Assembly (NCBI GenBank): GCA_030681635.1
Contig: JAUXRT010000336.1
Span: 1 to 7,997, forward strand
Origin: Reyranella sp.
GTDB taxonomy: Bacteria > Pseudomonadota > Alphaproteobacteria > Reyranellales > Reyranellaceae
Length of the DNA: 7,997 nucleotides
Direction: 5' to 3'
Shown in pieces: positions 1 to 4,760 of this stretch (position 1 is its first letter; each line of letters begins with the position of its first letter). The position numbers and the translations under genes were made by a program. The notes beneath the pieces are model-generated. The model ran no database searches. It was not told the origin of the DNA and was given only the letters and a program-made list of their open reading frames with translations.

Positions 1-533
1 GCAAGACGCATCTCGCCCGTATCTGGGCGGCACGCGTGGGGGCTTCCGTGGTCGATGGCACCGACCTCGAGGGCAAGAGCGTGGCCGATCTGTCCGATAT
101 GGTGGCGGCCTCACCCGCGATCGTTGTCGAGGGCGCGGATCGCGCGCCGGAGCGCGCGCTGTTCCATCTCTACAATTTGATGCGTGAGCGCGGCGGTCAC
201 CTGTTGCTGACGTCGGCATTGCCGCCGGCCCATTGGTCGATTGCCTTACCCGACCTGGCGTCGCGGCTGCGCGCGGCACCGGCCGCGACGGTGGCGGCGC
301 CCGACGACGAACTGCTGGGCTCGATCATCCTGAAGCAACTCGGCGACAGGCAATTGCATGCTGGCGCCGGCGTCGTGCAATATCTGGTGTCGCATATGGA
401 ACGGTCGGCAGATACCGCACGGCGGGTCGTGGCGGCGCTCGATCGTCGCGGGCTGGTCGAGCAGCGGGAGATAGATCGCCGGTTGGCTGCCGATGTCCTG
501 GGTGAATTGTCCGGCATGCCGCCGACGACATAG
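1..533 (+). CDS. hda: DnaA-related regulatory inactivator Hda (5'-truncated by window edge)
   Basis: AAA+ protein of the DnaA/Hda family. With the DNA-loaded sliding clamp, Hda promotes hydrolysis of DnaA-bound ATP and so limits re-initiation of replication. The reading frame is open from the first base (first full codon at 3) and begins inside Walker A: visible residues are (G)KTHLARIWA. The GTG at 36 is therefore not the start, and the P-loop Gly residues and N-terminal clamp-binding motif lie outside. About 176 residues are visible. A Walker B-like strand AIVVEGAD lies around 117-140, with Glu (129-131) followed by Gly where DnaA has Asp-Asp. A sensor-1-like strand LLLTS is near 201-215. 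The box VII signature LPDLASRL spans about 246-269, its Arg at 264-266 matching the Hda/DnaA arginine finger. A sensor-2-like Arg lies at 420-422 in TARRVVAALD. The end is short and lacks the DnaA domain IV DNA-binding region, which separates Hda from DnaA. The next gene starts 9 nt after the stop, suggesting cotranscription. Confidence 0.87.
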   Translation, partial: KTHLARIWAARVGASVVDGTDLEGKSVADLSDMVAASPAIVVEGADRAPERALFHLYNLMRERGGHLLLTSALPPAHWSIALPDLASRLRAAPAATVAAPDDELLGSIILKQLGDRQLHAGAGVVQYLVSHMERSADTARRVVAALDRRGLVEQREIDRRLAADVLGELSGMPPTT

Positions 534-542
534 GGAGGAACA

Positions 543-1004
543 ATGAGAAGGCTTTTTCTGGTTGCTTTGCTTGCGGCGTTTGCGCCGGCCGTGTCCGCAC
601 ACGCGCAGTCGGTCATGGGCACTTGGCTGACCGCTTCGGGCAAGGCGCAGGTCAAAATCGACGCTTGTCCGAATCCGGCGAGCGGTCCGCTATGCGGTTT
701 CATTGTCGGGTTGATCGATCCCAAGGGACCGGACGGCGTCGTGGTCGCACCCGAGGTCGCCAACGACTTTCGCAACGAGAACCCGGCGCTGCGCAGCCGC
801 AAGGTGATCGGCATGCCGCTGATCTGGGGCTTCAAGAAGACATCGGATCCCAACGCCTATGACGGCGGACAAATCTACAACGGCGAGAACGGCAAGACCT
901 ACTCGGCCAACATCAGCCTGCAGCCCGACGGCACGCTTCGTTTGCGAGGCTACGTCGGCTCGCCGATGTTCGGCGAGACCCAGATCGGGACACGCGTGAA
1001 GTAG
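543..1004 (+). CDS. Secreted DUF2147 family protein
   Basis: A 153-residue protein of the DUF2147 family, of unknown biochemical function. Residues 1-22 form a typical Sec signal peptide: MRR, then a hydrophobic stretch LFLVALLAAFAPAV, then an Ala-rich cleavage region SAHAQ. The mature protein is probably periplasmic. The mature part opens with VMGTWLT, followed by the Cys-containing segment DACPNPASGPLCG (Cys42 and Cys51, possibly a disulfide), then LIWGFKK and a GGQIYNGENGKTYSANISL stretch, with LRLRGYVGSPMFG near the end. This order is, as I recall it, the usual DUF2147 pattern, a small beta-rich lipocalin-like fold. A strong Shine-Dalgarno GGAGG (534-538) lies 4 nt before the ATG and directly abuts the hda stop, so translation may be coupled to hda. 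No membrane anchor or lipobox is seen. The family call is fairly secure; the role is unknown. Confidence 0.85.
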   Translation: MRRLFLVALLAAFAPAVSAHAQSVMGTWLTASGKAQVKIDACPNPASGPLCGFIVGLIDPKGPDGVVVAPEVANDFRNENPALRSRKVIGMPLIWGFKKTSDPNAYDGGQIYNGENGKTYSANISLQPDGTLRLRGYVGSPMFGETQIGTRVK

Positions 1005-1015
1005 GGAGCAGAAAA

Positions 1016-1795
1016 ATGGATATGGGCATCAAGGGTCGCAAGGCGATCGTCTGCGCGGCGAGCAAGGGGTTGGGCAAGGGGTGCGCCATGGCGCTGGCCG
1101 GCGAGGGCGTCGATCTCGTGATCAACGCGCGCACCAAGTCGGAACTCGAGGCGACGGCGGAGGAGATCAGGAAGAAGTACGGTGTGAAGGTCACGGCGGT
1201 CGCGGTCGACGTCACCACCGAGGACGGCCGCAAGCAGGTGCTGGCGGCATGCCCCGAGCCCGACATCATCGTCAACAATGCGGGCGGCCCGCCGCCGGGC
1301 AATTTCCGCGACTGGAACCGCGAGGACTGGATCAAGGCGCTCGACGCCAACATGCTGACGCCTATCGAGTTCATCAAGGCGAGCGTCGACGGCATGATGA
1401 AGCGTGGCTTCGGGCGCATCGTGAACATCACCTCGAGCTCGGTGAAGGCGCCGATCGACATTCTGGGCCTCAGCAACGGCGCACGCTCGGGCCTGACCGG
1501 CTTCGTGGCCGGCGTCGCACGCACGACGATTCGTCACGGTGTGACGATCAACGGCCTGCTGCCAGGCCCGTTCGACACCGACCGCCTGCGCGGCACGACC
1601 AAGGCGCGTGCGGCGAAAGCCGGCCGCAGTTTCGAGGAAGAGTATGCTGCCGGCGCCAAGGCCCATCCCGCCGGCCGCTTCGGCACAGCCGAGGAGTTCG
1701 GCATGATGTGCGCGTTCCTGTGCAGCGTGCACGCGGGCTACATGACCGGACAGAACATCCTGATGGACGGCGGCCAGTACCCGGGCACGTACTAG
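1016..1795 (+). CDS. Short-chain dehydrogenase/reductase-like protein with altered active site
   Basis: A 259-residue SDR-superfamily protein with a full-length Rossmann fold, annotated in relatives as a 3-oxoacyl-ACP reductase-like SDR. Visible elements: a cofactor loop AASKGLGKG (14-22, in place of TGxxxGxG); VINAR with Arg39 after the second strand, which would suit NADP; VDV at 64-66; NNAGG at 87-91; Asn112; and the strand RIVNITSSS (134-142) supplying the usual Ser. The C-terminal MTGQNILMDGG is standard SDR. The YxxxK motif is absent: aligning SNGARSGLTGF with the usual YxxxKAALTGL puts Ser153 and Arg157 at the Tyr and Lys positions. I recall a described BKR-like SDR subgroup without the canonical tetrad, to which this probably belongs, so the reaction and substrate cannot be assigned. 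A GGGAG ribosome-binding site (1004-1008) lies 7 nt before the ATG; Met3 is an alternative start. The gene follows the DUF2147 gene by 11 nt and is probably in the hda operon. Confidence 0.88.
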   Translation: MDMGIKGRKAIVCAASKGLGKGCAMALAGEGVDLVINARTKSELEATAEEIRKKYGVKVTAVAVDVTTEDGRKQVLAACPEPDIIVNNAGGPPPGNFRDWNREDWIKALDANMLTPIEFIKASVDGMMKRGFGRIVNITSSSVKAPIDILGLSNGARSGLTGFVAGVARTTIRHGVTINGLLPGPFDTDRLRGTTKARAAKAGRSFEEEYAAGAKAHPAGRFGTAEEFGMMCAFLCSVHAGYMTGQNILMDGGQYPGTY

Positions 1796-1803
1796 AACCC
1801 CGA

Positions 1804-1850
1804 ACCTCATCCTGAGGAGGCTGCGGAGCAGCCGTCTCGAAGGATGAGGT
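1804..1850. repeat. REP-like palindromic intergenic element / possible bidirectional terminator
   Basis: A 47-nt imperfect palindrome between two convergent genes. The outer arms ACCTCATCCT (1804-1813) and AGGATGAGGT (1841-1850) are perfect 10-bp inverted repeats. The stem resumes after a small bulge (GAG 1814-1816 with CTC 1836-1838) and ends in GGCTGC (1819-1824) / GCAGCC (1828-1833) around a GGA loop. It starts 8 nt after the dehydrogenase stop and ends 6 nt before the sixA stop. No T-run follows on either strand, so a classical intrinsic terminator is not obvious. From memory, sequences with this CCTCATCCT...AGGATGAGG signature occur in many intergenic copies in some alphaproteobacterial genomes. 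Only one copy is visible here, so repetitiveness is inferred. Confidence 0.7.
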
Positions 1851-1856
1851 GAGTTC

Positions 1857-2381
1857 TCAGCGTCTGGTCAGATCGCGCGGCCGGATGAAGGCGAGAAGCT
1901 CGCCCGAGCCGGCCGCGAGGTCGCGCCATGTCCCGGTCGGGACCTGGAGCACGGCAAGCGTTCCGGTCGGGTATTTCTCCTGCAGGGTGGCGAGGAGGGC
2001 AGGTGGGCCCCGTCCCGCTAGCGCCTCGGCAAGCTGCCAGATGCCGTCGTTGTGACCCACCAGCAGGACGGTGGCGACATCGTCGGCCAGGGCCTGCAGG
2101 CGGGCCAGCAGGCTGCCCTCGGAGGCCAGGTAGAGATCGTCCTCCAGCGATAGAGGCGGGGCCGGCGTGCCAAGCTGCTCGATCAGGGGCGCAAGCGTCT
2201 GGCGGGCCCGTGTGGCCGTGGAGCACAGGATCAGGTCGGGGCGCGGGCGGTGCTGGGCCAGATGGTCGGCAACAGCCTGGGCGGCCCGCTCGCCACGGCG
2301 ATTCAGGGGACGTTCGTGGTCGCTCAGCCCGGCAGTGTTCCAGGCTGATTTTGCATGTCGCAGGAGGAGAATTGTCTTCAC
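1857..2381 (-). CDS. sixA: SixA-type phosphohistidine phosphatase (histidine phosphatase superfamily)
   Basis: A 174-residue histidine phosphatase (phosphoglycerate mutase-like fold), cytoplasmic. E. coli SixA removes phosphate from histidine of phosphotransfer proteins, notably NPr of the nitrogen PTS. The catalytic set is visible: the RHG-type motif LLLRHAKSAW near the start (Arg8, nucleophile His9), the second Arg in CSTATRARQT (Arg58), an acidic segment LEDDLYLAS (80-87) for the proton donor, and the second catalytic His in VGHNDG (His110). DHERPLNRRG (21-30) is also typical of SixA. Length is slightly above E. coli SixA (about 160). The start is GTG (2381-2379) because no other start codon lies in frame nearby and MKTILLLRH must be included. 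The Shine-Dalgarno is weak (AAGG, 3 nt upstream), so expression may be low. It is transcribed divergently from ppk across 117 nt. The family is secure; the exact target here is unknown. Confidence 0.87.
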   Translation of the reverse strand: MKTILLLRHAKSAWNTAGLSDHERPLNRRGERAAQAVADHLAQHRPRPDLILCSTATRARQTLAPLIEQLGTPAPPLSLEDDLYLASEGSLLARLQALADDVATVLLVGHNDGIWQLAEALAGRGPPALLATLQEKYPTGTLAVLQVPTGTWRDLAAGSGELLAFIRPRDLTRR

Positions 2382-2429
2382 GGGCCTTGTTCCAGAAAAT
2401 GCTTTTAAAACAAGTGTTTAGGGAATTGC

Positions 2430-2444
2430 CATGACACCGTCATG
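2430..2444. promoter_or_regulatory. Inverted repeat CATGAC-ACC-GTCATG upstream of ppk
   Basis: Perfect 6-bp arms CATGAC (2430-2435) and GTCATG (2439-2444) flank a 3-nt spacer. The repeat lies between the AT-rich zone and the ppk start and covers the start codon of the candidate leader ORF (ATG at 2431). It could be an operator for a dimeric regulator or a small RNA stem. No known regulator's consensus was matched. Confidence 0.35.
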
Positions 2445-2502
2445 TAGAGGCGTTACCGTTTCTGTGAACAATTTCCGGGAGGTGCCCCGCTTGGGGCAAT
2501 GA
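2431..2502 (+). CDS. Candidate 23-codon leader peptide upstream of ppk
   Basis: A short ORF with ATG at 2431 encodes MTPSCRGVTVSVNNFREVPRLGQ and ends with TGA at 2500-2502. That stop overlaps the first ppk ATG (2499-2501), and its last base is the first base of the second ATG (2502-2504). A good Shine-Dalgarno, AGGGA (2420-2424), lies 6 nt before the ATG, better placed than any such site for ppk itself. The arrangement is what translational coupling looks like: ribosomes ending the leader could restart on ppk. The peptide resembles nothing I recognise and contains no run of one amino acid suggesting attenuation. A chance ORF of this size is common in high-GC DNA, so only the start/stop geometry and the ribosome-binding site support it. 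Confidence 0.35.
   Translation: MTPSCRGVTVSVNNFREVPRLGQ
2477..2497 (+). promoter_or_regulatory. Shine-Dalgarno GGGAGG plus start-proximal hairpin of ppk
   Basis: GGGAGG (2477-2482) is the only strong Shine-Dalgarno match before ppk, but it sits 16 nt from the ATG, too far for ordinary use. Between them is a hairpin with GCCCC (2484-2488), loop GCTT and GGGGC (2493-2497), ending one base before the ATG. If folded, it would bring the GGGAGG close to the start codon; alternatively it hinders initiation unless an upstream ribosome melts it. Confidence 0.45.
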
Positions 2503-4667
2503 TGGACGCCCTCGACACGACACTCGACCCGACCCTGGCGCCGGATATTACCTCCGAGAGCCCGCAGCGCTTCATCAATCGGGAGCTGTCGTGGCTCGCC
2601 TTCAACATGCGGGTCCTCGAGGAGGCCAGCAACACGCGCCATCCGTTGCTCGAGCGGGTCAGGTTCCTGTCGATTTCGGCCGACAATCTCGACGAATTCT
2701 ACATGGTCCGTGTCGCCGGCCTGGTCGACATGCTCCAGACGCGGTCGACGACGCACAGCGACGACGGCATGTCACCCGCCGAGCAGCTCCTGGCGATCCG
2801 CGACCAGGCCTCGCGCCTGATGGCGCACCAGCAGGATGTCTGGGCGGCCCTCCAGGATGAACTGCGGGAGGCAGGCATCGCCGTCGTCGGTTCCGACGAG
2901 CTGTCGGCCACGGAGCGCGCTTGGCTCGACCAGTATTTCATCGACCAGGTCTTCCCGATCCTGACGCCGCTCGCCATCGATCCGGCCCACCCGTTCCCGT
3001 TCATCGTCAACGGCGGCTTTTCCGCCATCCTGAAGCTGCAGCGCCGGGATGATCGGCGTCCGCTGATGGCGCTGTTGCCGCTGCCGTCGCAGGTCGACCG
3101 GTTCGTGCGGCTGCCGGGGACGGCGATCCGGTTCCTGCCTCTCGAGGATCTGGTCGACATCTACCTGCCGCGGCTTTTCCCGGGCTACGAGGTCATCGAG
3201 AAGGCCTTCTTCCGCGTGATCCGCGACAGCGACGTCGAGATCAACGAGGAGGCCGAGGATCTCGTCCTGCTCTATGAGAGCGCGCTCAAGCGCCGCCGTC
3301 GCGGCGACCTTATCTCGATCTCGGTCAACAGCGCCATGCCGGCCGAGCTGCGCGATTTCCTGTTCGACCAGCTCGAGATCCCGGACCAGACGCCCACCGT
3401 GCATGTCTTCCATCTCGACCGCATGCTGAACATCGGCGACGTGAAGGCGGTGATCGTCGACGACCGGCCCGACCTCAAGTTCGCGCCCTACAATGCCCGT
3501 TTCCCCGAGCGTATCCGCGACTTCGGCGGCGATTGCTTTGCAGCCATCCGGGCCAAGGACATCGTCGTCCATCATCCCTACGAGAGTTTCGACGTCGTGG
3601 TGCAGTTCCTGCGCCAGGCGGCGCGCGATCCTGCAGTGGTGGCGATCAAGCAGACCCTCTACCGCACCAGCCACGACTCGCCGATCGTCAAGGAGCTGAT
3701 ATCGGCGGCCGAGGCGGGCAAGACGGTGACGGCACTGGTCGAGCTCAAGGCGCGCTTCGACGAGGAGGCCAACATCCGCTGGGCGCGCGATCTCGAGCGC
3801 GCCGGTGTGCAGGTGGTCTACGGTTTCATCGATCTGAAAACCCACGCCAAGGTGTCGATGGTCGTGCGCCGCGAGGCCCAGTCGATCCGCACCTACGTGC
3901 ATTTCGGGACCGGCAACTACCACCCGATCACGGCCCGCATCTACACCGACCTGTCGTTCTTCACCTGCGATCCGGCGATGTGCCGCGACGCCGCGCGCCT
4001 GTTCAACTACATGACCGGCTATGCGCGGCCCGAGCAGATGGAGAAGATCGCCTTCGCCCCGGTGACGCTCCGGCCCAAGCTCTACAGCCTGATCGACGCC
4101 GAGATCGCCAATGCTAAGGCAGGCAGGCCTGCCGCGATGTGGATCAAGCTCAACTCGCTGGTCGATTCTGGCCTGATTGACCGTCTCTACACCGCTTCGC
4201 AGGCGGGCGTTCAGGTCGACCTGGTGGTGCGCGGCATCTGCTGCCTGCGTCCGGGCGTGAAGGGTCTGAGCGAGAATATCCGCGTGCGCAGCATGATCGG
4301 CCGCTTTCTCGAGCACGCCCGGATCATATGCTTCGGCAATGGCAAGTCGCTGCCGTCGCCCAAGGCCAAGGTGTTTCTCTCTTCGGCCGACTGGATGCCG
4401 CGCAATCTCGATCGCCGCGTCGAGCTTCTCTGCCCGGTCGAGAATCCGACGGTCCACGAACAGGTGCTCGACCAGATCATGGTCGCCAACCTCAAGGATG
4501 ATGGGCAGAGCTGGATCATGACACCGGACGGTTCCTACATGCGCCCCCATCCGGGCAAGGAGCCGTTCATCGCGCATCACTATTTCATGACCAATCCGTC
4601 GCTTTCCGGGCGCGGCAGCGCGCTCAAGCTGAGCGGCGCGGTCCCACGACTCGTTCTCAAATCCTGA
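2499..4667 (+). CDS. ppk: Polyphosphate kinase 1
   Basis: Ppk1 reversibly transfers the ATP gamma-phosphate onto growing inorganic polyphosphate through a phosphohistidine intermediate. It is 722 residues, against 688 for E. coli Ppk. The N-terminal domain starts with RFINRELSWLAFNMRVLEEA and continues with the conserved FLSISADNLDEFYMVRVAGL (57-75; Asn63 is the residue placed at the ATP site). A middle domain carries PLAIDPAHPFPFI (157-169). The two phospholipase D-like catalytic halves follow. IKQTLYRTSHDSPIV (383-397, Arg389) and ELKARFDEEANI (415-426, Arg419) match the metal/ATP-binding arginines. KTHAK (448-452) contains the autophosphorylated histidine, His449 (E. coli His435). GTGNYHPITARIYTDLSFFT follows. 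FLEHARI (603-609) holds the second essential histidine, His606 (E. coli His592). All key residues are present, so the enzyme should be active. Two tandem ATGs (2499 and 2502) could serve as start; no other start codon follows the in-frame stop at 2445. ppx follows 93 nt downstream. Confidence 0.96.
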   Translation: MMDALDTTLDPTLAPDITSESPQRFINRELSWLAFNMRVLEEASNTRHPLLERVRFLSISADNLDEFYMVRVAGLVDMLQTRSTTHSDDGMSPAEQLLAIRDQASRLMAHQQDVWAALQDELREAGIAVVGSDELSATERAWLDQYFIDQVFPILTPLAIDPAHPFPFIVNGGFSAILKLQRRDDRRPLMALLPLPSQVDRFVRLPGTAIRFLPLEDLVDIYLPRLFPGYEVIEKAFFRVIRDSDVEINEEAEDLVLLYESALKRRRRGDLISISVNSAMPAELRDFLFDQLEIPDQTPTVHVFHLDRMLNIGDVKAVIVDDRPDLKFAPYNARFPERIRDFGGDCFAAIRAKDIVVHHPYESFDVVVQFLRQAARDPAVVAIKQTLYRTSHDSPIVKELISAAEAGKTVTALVELKARFDEEANIRWARDLERAGVQVVYGFIDLKTHAKVSMVVRREAQSIRTYVHFGTGNYHPITARIYTDLSFFTCDPAMCRDAARLFNYMTGYARPEQMEKIAFAPVTLRPKLYSLIDAEIANAKAGRPAAMWIKLNSLVDSGLIDRLYTASQAGVQVDLVVRGICCLRPGVKGLSENIRVRSMIGRFLEHARIICFGNGKSLPSPKAKVFLSSADWMPRNLDRRVELLCPVENPTVHEQVLDQIMVANLKDDGQSWIMTPDGSYMRPHPGKEPFIAHHYFMTNPSLSGRGSALKLSGAVPRLVLKS

Positions 4668-4685
4668 TCCCGCGCGCGGCGTCTC

Positions 4686-4703
4686 GGCGCCGTCCGCGGC
4701 GCC
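4686..4703 (+). promoter_or_regulatory. GC-rich stem-loop in the ppk-ppx spacer
   Basis: GGCGCCG (4686-4692) and CGGCGCC (4697-4703) form a perfect 7-bp, all-GC stem around a TCCG tetraloop, 18 nt after the ppk stop. No T-run follows, so it is not a classical terminator. It could protect the 3' end of ppk mRNA or reduce readthrough into ppx. The rest of the 93-nt spacer shows no promoter I can defend, so ppx is most simply read as cotranscribed with ppk. Confidence 0.45.
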
Positions 4704-4760
4704 TCGTCGCGCCCGTATCGCCGCTGCAATCCTGTCCGGTTTGCGGTAGAGGGGGCGCGC

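Larger units (their letters stand above)
2382..2498. promoter_or_regulatory. Divergent sixA / ppk regulatory region
   Basis: This 117-nt spacer separates the GTG of sixA (minus) from the ATG of ppk (plus) and must hold both promoters unless they lie inside the genes. Bases about 2393-2427 are markedly AT-richer than the rest of the window and include an 8-bp TTTTAAAA palindrome (2403-2410). I could not place a convincing -35/-10 pair for either gene. An exact Pho box (two TGTCA-type repeats 11 bp apart) is not seen. The downstream half holds an inverted repeat, a candidate leader ORF and a start-proximal hairpin, listed separately. Confidence 0.55.

Noticed and set aside
36..38. GTG at 36 as the start of the first gene
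   Set aside because: The frame is open upstream to the window edge and encodes KTHLARIWA, the end of the Walker A motif, so the gene begins before the window.
950..1815. Long open frames on both strands overlapping the SDR gene
   Set aside because: The plus-strand (1081-1815) and minus-strand (950-1810) frames give Arg/Gly/Ala-rich, low-information translations. The SDR frame alone shows Rossmann motifs and a ribosome-binding site.
2385..2460. Pho box or clear sigma-70 promoter for ppk
   Set aside because: TGTCAT occurs once on the minus strand, but no second repeat lies at 11-bp spacing. TTGTTC (2387-2392) has no -10-like hexamer at 16-18 bp.
2772..4580. A 602-codon open frame antisense to ppk
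   Set aside because: It mirrors the ppk codons in a high-GC gene, where stops are rare in the antisense frame. Its translation is rich in His, Arg, Asp and Val with no recognisable domain, while ppk has every catalytic residue.
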